Translations under genes and position numbers: made by a program
DNA from: an uncultured Commensalibacter sp.
Lineage (GTDB): Bacteria; Pseudomonadota; Alphaproteobacteria; Acetobacterales; Acetobacteraceae
Length of the DNA stretch: 64,000 nt
NCBI GenBank assembly: GCA_945266285.1
Contig: CALYOP010000005.1
Span: forward strand, 124,001-188,000
Direction of reading: 5' to 3'
Shown here: positions 57,323 to 64,000 of the stretch, piece by piece
Numbering within the stretch: position 1 is the stretch's first letter
How the letters are laid out: every line of letters begins with the position of its first letter
The notes under the pieces: model-generated
What the model was told of the DNA's origin: nothing
What the model saw: the letters and a program-made list of their open reading frames with translations, nothing else
The model's database searches: none

Positions 57323-58549
57323 TTATCTTCGGAAAAACCCTCTTGTCCTTGTTCCTTCGTTGTCAACATAATCACAACTTGCTTCATGATCATTAACTCG
57401 GACACAAGTATTGCGTCCACCGATCAACGTAAAATCACCTCTACATTCTGCAGGTTGACTTAAAATGACTTGTTGCCCTTGGAAATTGGCACGCAAAGGT
57501 CCTTGGCATCTCGTACCGTTGACTGACGTTAAAACCTGTCTTCCATTTCCATTCTGATCAAAACAAAGCGACCAATCCCTGATAGGTTCAGGAGAGGTAT
57601 GTAAAAGACGTGGCGTGATAAGGAATAAGGGGGTTGTTAAATGCCAACATCCTTTAAACATCGATAAGTCTTTGTTATCCCATGCCGTTTTCGGTAATGG
57701 GACATTAGGTTTCGGTGCTTCTGCTTTTTTCTGTGGCATATCAACAGGGGGGAGATCCAAGTTTTTTTCTGGCGAAACATCAGGTGACGGCTCTATATCC
57801 GGCAGGGGCTGCACAGGTTCCATATCTTTGGGTTTGAGTGGAACAACGGGTGGTATCTGACATTTCTTGTTTAGATCTTGCAGATTTTTTAATAAATTAT
57901 TTTTCTGATCCAAAAGTTGTTTGTTTTTGGAAATGTCATTCTGAACCTGTGCAATTTGATCCTTTGATGGGTAAGTCGCAAGACAAGAAGACTTTGAAAA
58001 AGTAACCACGGACCATAATAAGGCTGCAAGTAATCCCAAAAAGAACGCTATTAAAGCCGTAATCCAAGGAAATGAAATCAAAAATTTTGACCGGGGTGAA
58101 TGTGGAATATTAGCAACGTCATTATTCGTTAATAAATCCCTTGCACCATTCGTATTTGTATAACCCCAATTGGTTATGACAGGTTTTCCATCTACAGCAT
58201 AAAGATAATCAAAAGAAGGAAGTTGATGCCAATTCGGTAATAGCTGATAGATAAAACTTTCCGGATGATTACAAGCCACTTGCCTAATATCGCTTAACAT
58301 TTGTTGAACGGTATTAAGTAATTGCTCTTTTTGTACGGGCGATAGCGCTTGCCATGCTAAGCTTTGGTTACCATCACATTCCCACCGGATATAATCCCCT
58401 GTAATTTCTGGACGGGCAAAAAGCTGTGCATGTGCAGGACCAACCAAACGGTTCACTTCACTTACAAAACGCGGGTAAATAGTTTCAACCTTATCTGAAA
58501 ACAAGGATTGAAATTGATTTAATGGATGCCGGTTAAGCGTTAAATTCAT
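57323..58549 (-). CDS. SrfA-like membrane protein with periplasmic C-terminal domain
   Basis: The 408-aa protein has an N-terminal domain (about 1-150) with an IRWE strand (W56), a helical middle, and DGKPVITNWGY with W-G at 128-129. This pattern also appears in the two upstream genes and resembles the SrfA virulence-associated family. A transmembrane helix (about 157-184) follows, then a coiled coil (about 195-230) and a Pro-rich linker (about 232-300). The C-terminal domain has FKGCWHL, RDWSLCFDQNGNG and several cysteines (CQGP, AECRGD, NTCVRV, SCDYV). Topology would place the last part in the periplasm. It is the last gene of a three-gene unit, 40 bp after its neighbour. The SrfA link is from recalled motif similarity only; function is unknown. 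Confidence 0.6.
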   Translation of the reverse strand: MNLTLNRHPLNQFQSLFSDKVETIYPRFVSEVNRLVGPAHAQLFARPEITGDYIRWECDGNQSLAWQALSPVQKEQLLNTVQQMLSDIRQVACNHPESFIYQLLPNWHQLPSFDYLYAVDGKPVITNWGYTNTNGARDLLTNNDVANIPHSPRSKFLISFPWITALIAFFLGLLAALLWSVVTFSKSSCLATYPSKDQIAQVQNDISKNKQLLDQKNNLLKNLQDLNKKCQIPPVVPLKPKDMEPVQPLPDIEPSPDVSPEKNLDLPPVDMPQKKAEAPKPNVPLPKTAWDNKDLSMFKGCWHLTTPLFLITPRLLHTSPEPIRDWSLCFDQNGNGRQVLTSVNGTRCQGPLRANFQGQQVILSQPAECRGDFTLIGGRNTCVRVNDHEASCDYVDNEGTRTRGFFRR

Positions 58550-58589
58550 TTGCTTTGTCTTTCAGCATACCCGTATTTCAATCATAATA

Positions 58590-59357
58590 TTATCGACTTG
58601 CATGAATATTTTTCCGATAACGATTATAATTTGCCAGTACACTACCTAATAACAGGCCCAATAACACAAGTAAAATCAAAGGCGGTAACCAAAAATAATG
58701 ACAATAATTAATCGGTATAATACCTGTAATCCATGGCATAAAAAGCAATAATAAAAGCAAAATTATACTGATAAGCCAAATCCAGAAAGGTTTTGAATGC
58801 CATAAATTTCCGAATTGATCTTGTGAAATTCTTGGCGGCGGCAAAATAACCATTGGCGAAGTAACAGGTTGGAAATTACCTCTGCCCACGACATTTTGTT
58901 CCAGATTATTAGCCTGATCCAACGCATGGCCCCATGTGACTAACGCTGGTCCATAAGGTGTTGCAATAATTGCATCATCATTTGGAATCGTTAAGGCTAA
59001 TGTTAGCATTTCTCCTTTTTGTCGTTCAAATGAATCCGAAGATTGCACCATTCTGGTTGCTAATTGACGACCTTTTTCTATAAGCTGATGCGTGCGGTTA
59101 ACCAATTGTTCCCGTGTTAATGGCGTTTTTAATTCAGGCGGCATAGGCGATGGCAAATACCAATCGACCTCTCCTCTTTGACGGTCAATGACCGGTTCTA
59201 ATAATAAAGCTGCACATTCCTGTCCAACACCATGCATCAAAATTTCTTGTAAGATATGCCAGTTTTCAATAACCAGCTGCCCTCCAAATCCCAACGGCCT
59301 TAATTGTTTGAAATTTGTATTTTTAACAATTTGTCCGGGAAGCATATTATTATTCAT
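58590..59357 (-). CDS. SrfA-like N-domain protein with two C-terminal membrane helices
   Basis: The 255-aa protein has the same N-terminal domain layout as its neighbours. It shows CAALLLEPVIDRQ, then DWY (65-67), a helical region starting TPLTREQLVN, IPNDDAI, and ALVTWGHAL with W-G at 142-143. Two hydrophobic helices follow (about 191-213 and 221-244), ending in a short basic tail. It lacks any large periplasmic domain and no enzyme motif is seen. It overlaps the upstream protease gene by 4 bp (ATGA), indicating fixed co-production. I do not recognise a named family beyond the shared domain. Confidence 0.6.
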   Translation of the reverse strand: MNNNMLPGQIVKNTNFKQLRPLGFGGQLVIENWHILQEILMHGVGQECAALLLEPVIDRQRGEVDWYLPSPMPPELKTPLTREQLVNRTHQLIEKGRQLATRMVQSSDSFERQKGEMLTLALTIPNDDAIIATPYGPALVTWGHALDQANNLEQNVVGRGNFQPVTSPMVILPPPRISQDQFGNLWHSKPFWIWLISIILLLLLLFMPWITGIIPINYCHYFWLPPLILLVLLGLLLGSVLANYNRYRKNIHASR

Positions 59358-61066
59358 GGTTTCTTCTCCGGTTGGGCTGGATCGGGATTATCTGATTTCG
59401 TATCGGGTTTGGCATCCAAAGATGGAGGTGTTTGATCATTGGTATCAAGGTTATTCTGAATCGTCTTAGAACATTTTCCATTTTGGACTTGAATCGGAAT
59501 ATTAGCGTTCTGTAAAGCAGCAATAATATCATCAGATTTTTGCGCATAATTACCATGCGAAGACGTCGTTTTGTCAAAGGTAACAAAAGTATTTATTCCC
59601 ACAACACGACCACACATATCCGTCAAAGGTCCACCCGAATTACCAGGAGAAACCGAAGCACTATGTGGAATGATTTTCCTGCCTTGGCTATCGGTTTGAA
59701 TAGCGTTTATTTCACCTTTTGTTAGGATAACGCCTGGAATTGCATGAAAATCCCCTTCGAGCAATTTTTTCATGCCATCATCTTGTTGAACCATAATACC
59801 GGGATACCCCGCCGCAACGACATCTTGTAATGGTGCAGCTTCTGTCGTGAAACTTAGCGGTTGTTGGGGTGGCATACCTTCAATTTTTAAAACAGCCAGA
59901 TCAAGACTACCAATTTGTGATTTTTCGCTTATAGCCATTATTTTCGCTGGTTGAATTTGTTTTAATGTTTTACTGGTAACCAAAACAACATCATCCGCTG
60001 CATCTTCAACAACGTGACGATTGGTAACAATTAAATCCTGCGTAACGAAAAAGCCGGTTCCGATACCAACCTTTTCATTATCCTGACCCTTTTTGAGAGA
60101 AAGAACAAAAACAGTACTGCGTTCTAACAAAGATGGTAAGCTACCTTGAAAATTCCCGCCATCTGATCGCATGGGAGCCTGAGAATTAGGAATTTCTTTA
60201 TTAATTGACGGATCTGCACGGCTTTCACGCACATCACAAACAGGTTTTTTAAGCTTCGCTTCTAATTCTTTAATCTCATCTTCAAGCGATTTATTTTGCT
60301 GTTCTATCTGAGGTTTCGATTGAACCAGTTGCTGTGCTTCTCCAACAGACATACCGGCTATTTTTTGTGGTTTTTCGGCATAGATTAAACGAAAGCCAAA
60401 CATTAACCCAATAACAAAAAATAAAATGGCGGCTAATAAACGGGTTAATATAACCGGTGAAAATATCGTAGCCCATGTTTTGTTTGAAGATATATTATTA
60501 TTCAACGGTGGATTTGGTAGATCTTTTACAGATTTTTGCACCGGTTCTATTTTTTCAACCGAATGAATTGTTCCATGCGATGTTGTTGCTGATGCTACAC
60601 TTGCGCCAACGCCTAAAAAAGCAGGAAGAAAAAGTCTTTTTTGTTTATTGCTTTCGTGTTTATCCTTTAAACCCCATTCCTTAAGGATAATCTTGTCATC
60701 TTCCAGTAAAATATCATCAATACTTTGCAAGGAAAAAACAGCTTGTAAGATTTTATTTTCCGAAGTTCCCTCTGCAAATTGATGAAACAAAGATGTAACG
60801 GAATCCGATAATTGATGCTGCACCCATTGTTGTTGTTCAGGGGTTTTAGGGGGGAATGGTTCGGTATCGCTATCAATATACCAGCTAATCGTTCCGTTTT
60901 TTTGTGCTGATGGAGGTGTAAATACGGGTTCCGCTAAAACCAGATGTGGTGTTTTTTCGGCAAGTAACCGCGATATTAATCCGTAATGTTCCTGGACTTC
61001 TATCCCGTCAACGACAATTTTTTCCAGTTCATCTAGAATAGATTTGCCGATAAGATACAAGGCCAT
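59354..61066 (-). CDS. Membrane-anchored trypsin-like serine protease with SrfA-like N-terminal domain
   Basis: The 570-aa protein starts with the shared domain (LVLAEPVFTP, SWY at 61-63, KIILKEWG with W-G at 131-132), then has a transmembrane helix (about 205-230) and a short coiled coil (about 240-275). A trypsin/HtrA-type protease domain (about 310-535) follows with TNRHVV (H351), GSLDLAV (D389) and SPGNSGGP (S477), so the triad is complete. No PDZ domain follows; the last 30 residues are Asp/Pro-rich. The protease should face the periplasm. ATG 61066 is used because AGGTG lies 5 nt upstream; a TTG 11 codons earlier is less likely. It is the first gene of the three-gene unit. Confidence 0.8.
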   Translation of the reverse strand: MALYLIGKSILDELEKIVVDGIEVQEHYGLISRLLAEKTPHLVLAEPVFTPPSAQKNGTISWYIDSDTEPFPPKTPEQQQWVQHQLSDSVTSLFHQFAEGTSENKILQAVFSLQSIDDILLEDDKIILKEWGLKDKHESNKQKRLFLPAFLGVGASVASATTSHGTIHSVEKIEPVQKSVKDLPNPPLNNNISSNKTWATIFSPVILTRLLAAILFFVIGLMFGFRLIYAEKPQKIAGMSVGEAQQLVQSKPQIEQQNKSLEDEIKELEAKLKKPVCDVRESRADPSINKEIPNSQAPMRSDGGNFQGSLPSLLERSTVFVLSLKKGQDNEKVGIGTGFFVTQDLIVTNRHVVEDAADDVVLVTSKTLKQIQPAKIMAISEKSQIGSLDLAVLKIEGMPPQQPLSFTTEAAPLQDVVAAGYPGIMVQQDDGMKKLLEGDFHAIPGVILTKGEINAIQTDSQGRKIIPHSASVSPGNSGGPLTDMCGRVVGINTFVTFDKTTSSHGNYAQKSDDIIAALQNANIPIQVQNGKCSKTIQNNLDTNDQTPPSLDAKPDTKSDNPDPAQPEKKP

Positions 61067-61104
61067 ATTACACCTAAATTCACAGCATTTAATTGACAAA
61101 AAGC

Positions 61105-61136
61105 AAAAATGATAACGTAATTATATTATCATTTTT
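61105..61136. repeat. 11-bp inverted repeat in the divergent intergenic region
   Basis: AAAAATGATAA (61105-61115) and TTATCATTTTT (61126-61136) are perfect complements around 10 nt, midway between the divergent protease and small exported protein genes. It could be a shared operator or a terminator-like element. Confidence 0.5.
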
Positions 61137-61245
61137 TTAATCTTGTTTATCAAAACAGATTTATGATTTCGGTTCAAGTATGGATTTTTTACATTATCGA
61201 ATGCTTTGATTAGCGATATACATGATTAATTAGGAAATGAAATAG

Positions 61246-61713
61246 ATGCGTTTTTCTTCTTTTATGATTTTTGCCTTATTTTTAGGACTTTCGCTTCCCA
61301 TAATCCCTACTTATGCTGAAGATCGAGCAACGTTGGATATCCGAAGTTTACAAAGCAGAGATTTTACGGACATTAACAAACAACAAGCCTTTTCTGCTGC
61401 TATTTCTACAATGCAAGATTTGGGATTTATCATTACGGAAATTTCTTATCCCTTAGGATTAATTGAAGCCAATCAAACGCATCCAAATCATTTATATATT
61501 GTACGGGCTACTTTAACCTTAAGCACGATTTCAAATCGGGCCAATGGCATAACGGCAAGGATTTCACTAGGTTATTCCCCTTTTTATGCCGGCGAAGAAG
61601 GTACACATTTTCTTGATCAATATCCACGATCTGTAAAATTAATTCGTGACCCCAAAACTTATCAACAGTTTTTTGATGCTTTTTCCTATTCGCTTAATCA
61701 GAAAATAAATTAA
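61246..61713 (+). CDS. Exported protein of a local paralogous family (member 1)
   Basis: This 155-aa protein has a signal peptide (about 1-24, cleavage after TYA). The mature part shows the local family pattern: LQSRDF, TMQDLGFIITE, LGLIEA, then RISLGY and a C-terminal DPKTYQQFFDAFSYSL. It should be a soluble periplasmic or outer-membrane-associated protein. No lipobox is seen. It is the first plus-strand gene facing the protease operon; the next paralogue starts 11 bp after its stop. The family name is not known to me. Confidence 0.7.
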   Translation: MRFSSFMIFALFLGLSLPIIPTYAEDRATLDIRSLQSRDFTDINKQQAFSAAISTMQDLGFIITEISYPLGLIEANQTHPNHLYIVRATLTLSTISNRANGITARISLGYSPFYAGEEGTHFLDQYPRSVKLIRDPKTYQQFFDAFSYSLNQKIN

Positions 61714-61724
61714 CCGATTAAATC

Positions 61725-62165
61725 ATGAAATATTTTAACCTTTTTAAACAATATCATTTTTTAGGACTAACCATGGCGCTTTTGTTGGCTTCCTGCCAAT
61801 CTGCGCCGCCCCCAGTTCCTGCAACACAATCACGTGTTATACAAACACGCATTTTCGAAGCTTCGAATCAACAAGCTTTAATGCATGCCATTCTGATCAC
61901 TTTGCAGGATTCTGGATATAATATCGTCAAAGTTAACCTATCCAGTTATGAAGTCTCTGCACAAAAAGGCGATCATATCCTCTTAAGCGTTATGACTTAT
62001 CCCTATAACAAAACGCATTTTGCTGTAAGGGTAAATGCGCAAAAATATCAGATTGGGGATTTTATCGGCAAAACTTCGAATTATGTTATTATTACTGATC
62101 CAACATTTTACCAGATCAATTTTTTTGATCCTTTGTCAAAAACACTTTTTTTACAAAAAGAATAG
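61725..62165 (+). CDS. Lipoprotein of the same paralogous family (member 2)
   Basis: This 146-aa protein has a signal sequence ending in a lipobox LLASC (cysteine about residue 24). The mature part has VIQTRIF, ITLQDSGYNIV, YEVSAQK, VRVNAQ and DPTFYQINFFDPLSKTLFL, clearly the same pattern as the genes around it. The typical glycine in the LG-I/V-A motif is replaced (SSYEVSA), so it is a diverged copy. Probably an outer-membrane lipoprotein; function unknown. Confidence 0.7.
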   Translation: MKYFNLFKQYHFLGLTMALLLASCQSAPPPVPATQSRVIQTRIFEASNQQALMHAILITLQDSGYNIVKVNLSSYEVSAQKGDHILLSVMTYPYNKTHFAVRVNAQKYQIGDFIGKTSNYVIITDPTFYQINFFDPLSKTLFLQKE

Positions 62166-62232
62166 CTTTCCATTCCTATCACTTCCTTTTAAAATCAATT
62201 CAGTGCTTCAATTCCCAAGATCAGGATTTATA

Positions 62233-62646
62233 ATGCGTATCTTTCCTTACATGTTTTTTTTACCGGTGCTTTGCTTGGGGGCTTGTCAATCAGCAACGCA
62301 ACAAATTAACGATGTCCAATCTGCCCAAAATGCAGATTCGCGTCTGACCTTGGGCACTATTGAAAGTAGCATGCACAAAGGCATGAGCAATGCTGAAGTT
62401 ATCGAAATCTTTGGTCCACCAAATATCGTCACAACCGATGACCAACGTCGCGAAGTTTGGGTTTATGACCGTATATCAACAATGCGAGCACATACCAATT
62501 CTGGAGGTTGGGCAACCATATTGATTCTCGGTATCGGAGATCAGTCCAAAACCTCTAGTACTTCTCAAAGAACGCTTACACTCATTGTGAAATTCGACGA
62601 AAACAAACATGTAAGAGATTATTCTTATCGTTATAGTAATTTCTGA
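62233..62646 (+). CDS. BamE/SmpA-like small lipoprotein
   Basis: This 137-aa protein has a lipobox LGAC (cysteine near residue 17). The mature domain has IESSMHKGMSNAEVIEIFGPPN, matching the BamE/SmpA/OmlA fold pattern of a conserved G-M/L-S-x-x-E-V followed by G-x-P, and then REVWVYDR. It is not a member of the paralogous family on either side. ATG 62233 is used because it starts directly before the signal peptide; the frame is open further upstream but overlaps member 2. Canonical BamE belongs to outer-membrane protein assembly; here a local role with the neighbouring envelope proteins is inferred. Confidence 0.75.
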   Translation: MRIFPYMFFLPVLCLGACQSATQQINDVQSAQNADSRLTLGTIESSMHKGMSNAEVIEIFGPPNIVTTDDQRREVWVYDRISTMRAHTNSGGWATILILGIGDQSKTSSTSQRTLTLIVKFDENKHVRDYSYRYSNF

Positions 62647-62648
62647 TA

Positions 62649-63077
62649 ATGTTTAAATCGGTAGGGTGGATAGGGTATTCTTTTTCTATAGGTTTAGGTT
62701 TCATAACCTCAACCACATTGATACCTGTATCTGCCATTGCACAAGAAAATTCCGTATTATCTATTCGGGCGATTCAAACACGCAGTTTTAACACGCGCGA
62801 TCAGAAAGCCATGCTACGCAATATTTTATCAACCCTACAAGATATGGGTTTTTTTATCGGACGGGTTGATGAAAAACTTGGTTTTGTCACCGCAACGCGC
62901 TTACAAGACAAAATCACTGAAATTACAGTAACATTTCGCCCTTATCAGCAATCTATTCTTGTTAGAATTAGCGCACGAATCAATAACTTGCCCGTTGACG
63001 ACGACCCTGCTTTTTATCAAAACTTTTTTGATCATTTAGCGCAGGCAAGTTTTTTAAACGCCAATAAAATCTATTGA
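62649..63077 (+). CDS. Exported protein of the paralogous family (member 3)
   Basis: This 142-aa protein has a signal peptide (about 1-32, ending SAIAQ). The mature part reads IQTRSF, LSTLQDMGFFIGRVDEKLGFVTA, VRISAR and DDPAFYQNFFDHLAQASFL, the best match to the family consensus. It begins 2 bp after the BamE-like gene stop, so the four plus-strand genes are probably one operon. It converges on member 4 with 7 bp between stops. Confidence 0.72.
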   Translation: MFKSVGWIGYSFSIGLGFITSTTLIPVSAIAQENSVLSIRAIQTRSFNTRDQKAMLRNILSTLQDMGFFIGRVDEKLGFVTATRLQDKITEITVTFRPYQQSILVRISARINNLPVDDDPAFYQNFFDHLAQASFLNANKIY

Positions 63078-63084
63078 TTCTTGT

Positions 63085-63483
63085 TTAAGATAAATTATGA
63101 GACAAAGCTTCAAAAAAACGTTGATATGCTTGCCATGAATTAATCGGCGATTGGTCAAAACGACCATTTATACGTATTGAACTTCCTTTATTTCCAATCG
63201 GGGTGCTGACCACATTTACTTGAACAATATGATCATTAGCAACCTGAATTGCTTCGATTAATCCATCTTGCTCATCAACTTTGAGAATCATAAAATCCAG
63301 AGAAGACAGCGTTTTTATAACCGCTTCAAGTACCAATGCCTGATCAGTCTGACTAAATTGACGCGTCTGTAGCGTTCGCATTTGCGTAGGAGGCATGGAT
63401 GAAACCATTAAATTCGCGTCAGGTTTGAAGCTACATCCCATTAAAAACCCTGTTAAAATAAATAAGCTTAGCAATGATTTCAT
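63085..63483 (-). CDS. Lipoprotein of the paralogous family (member 4)
   Basis: This 132-aa protein has a lipobox LMGC (cysteine about residue 17). The mature part shows LQTRQF, VIKTLSSLDFMILKVDEQDGLIEA, SIRINGR and AYQRFFEALSHNL. In place of LQD it reads LSS, a divergent copy. Its start overlaps the stop of the upstream paralogue by 4 bp (ATGA). Confidence 0.72.
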   Translation of the reverse strand: MKSLLSLFILTGFLMGCSFKPDANLMVSSMPPTQMRTLQTRQFSQTDQALVLEAVIKTLSSLDFMILKVDEQDGLIEAIQVANDHIVQVNVVSTPIGNKGSSIRINGRFDQSPINSWQAYQRFFEALSHNLS

Positions 63484-64000
63484 AAAGGATAAGCCTCTAA
63501 ATAAACGGTATGCGACAACGCATTAAATAATTGCTGATAAACTTCGGGTTCTTTAACAATCCAAGCACTTTGTAACGCACCTGTATTTAAGAAATTTCGA
63601 TTTTGAATTAAAAATTTTACTACAAAACCTTTTGACTGCAGCGCGGGAGTAATAACCACCGAAATAGAAGTCTGCCTACGCGTTATGTAAGGAACGTCAC
63701 CAAAACCTCCCAATCCAAAGGAAGGACCATCAAAGCCACCCCATCCTATGCCAAAACCTGGTGCTGGAATTCCTGCTTCAAACATATCGACAGGATTCCC
63801 CCATAAAACAGTCGGGCGTTTTTCTTGAGTTGTTTTATCCGCAAAAATAACCCCTAATTTCGAATTACTTTCTCGAATAATGTAATTTTGATCCTGAAGA
63901 ACAGCAATAATCGCTTTTAATAATAACGTCATATCTGACGTTTCGAAACGACGCGACTGCATGGCTTGGCGTGATAAGCGATTCGAAGTCATGCTAAAGC
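63480..64000 (-). CDS. Paralogous family protein, member 5 (5' end off the right edge)
   Basis: The frame is open to the right edge. An ATG at 63992 exists, but in the other members the QTRxF motif lies about 30-45 residues from the start, after a signal peptide. Here MQSRRF is only about 11 residues from that ATG, so the gene very likely starts outside the window. It contains AVLQDQNYIIRESNSKLGVIFADK and EPEVYQQLFNALSHTVYLE. It also has an insert, rich in Gly and aromatic residues (GFGIGWGGFDGPSFGLGG), not seen in the other members. It is coupled to member 4. Confidence 0.7.
   Translation of the reverse strand, partial: FSMTSNRLSRQAMQSRRFETSDMTLLLKAIIAVLQDQNYIIRESNSKLGVIFADKTTQEKRPTVLWGNPVDMFEAGIPAPGFGIGWGGFDGPSFGLGGFGDVPYITRRQTSISVVITPALQSKGFVVKFLIQNRNFLNTGALQSAWIVKEPEVYQQLFNALSHTVYLEAYPL

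Noticed and set aside
62035..62232. Upstream extension of the BamE-like gene
   Set aside because: It overlaps the preceding lipoprotein gene, and the signal peptide with lipobox begins only at 62233.

Overview
The window is a 64-kb stretch of an AT-rich alphaproteobacterial chromosome. Several syntenies point to Alphaproteobacteria: dusB-ntrB-ntrC-ntrY-ntrX-hfq-hflX, divergent mutM/ubiE followed by coaBC-dut, kdsB-pheA beside cycM, an ispDF fusion, and an ATP12-type F1 assembly chaperone. Low GC, a phosphoketolase-acetate kinase pair and a complete 2-methylcitrate cluster suggest an AT-rich member of the Acetobacteraceae, such as a Commensalibacter-like insect symbiont. That placement is inference. 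No insertion sequence, prophage, integrase or CRISPR array was seen.

Layout. 1-0.5 kb holds the 3' end of a DRGH-type nuclease. 0.5-7.5 kb holds the replication genes dnaA-dnaN-recF-gyrB on the minus strand, with rpsT upstream. 7.6-14.2 kb holds mutM, then ubiE-coaBC-dut and a two-gene ABC transporter on the plus strand. 14.2-20 kb holds msrA, valS, a TolC-type channel, an isoaspartyl methyltransferase-like protein and tRNA-Cys. 20-31 kb holds an SDR enzyme, a YghO-like protein and the hflX/hfq/NtrYX/NtrBC/dusB block. 31-38.5 kb holds ispDF, a nitroreductase and a tightly coupled rarA-pseudouridine synthase-AsmA-ATP12 operon. 38.5-39.5 kb holds two small exported proteins around a non-coding segment with DnaA-box-like sites. 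39.6-43.3 kb holds ackA-xfp. 43.4-51.7 kb holds smpB, dapA, pheA, kdsB, a di-heme cycM, hisN, serA, a ComM/YifB ATPase and a YidB-like protein. 51.7-56.5 kb holds an N-formylglutamate amidohydrolase, tRNA-Val and prpD-prpC-prpB. A 792-bp AT-rich gene-free gap follows.

The least explained part is 57.3-64.0 kb. Three minus-strand genes share an N-terminal domain resembling the SrfA family (a W-Y/E strand, then a conserved W-G near residue 130), each followed by membrane anchoring. One carries a periplasmic trypsin-like protease with an intact His-Asp-Ser triad. Another carries a coiled coil, a proline-rich linker and a C-terminal cysteine-containing domain. Facing them is a set of small exported proteins. 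Five are mutual paralogues with a Q-(T/S)-R-x-F ... L-Q-D ... Y-Q-x-F-F pattern; two of these are lipoproteins and one runs off the right edge. The sixth is a BamE/SmpA-like lipoprotein. I read this as a candidate envelope system that joins a cytoplasmic sensor-like domain to periplasmic proteolysis and a family of envelope proteins. Nothing in the window proves its function.

Central metabolism fits together. Xfp makes acetyl-phosphate and AckA turns it into ATP plus acetate. PrpB/C/D detoxify or use propionyl-CoA. SerA, HisN, PheA and DapA supply amino acids. NtrBC and NtrYX with Hfq give nitrogen/redox and post-transcriptional control.
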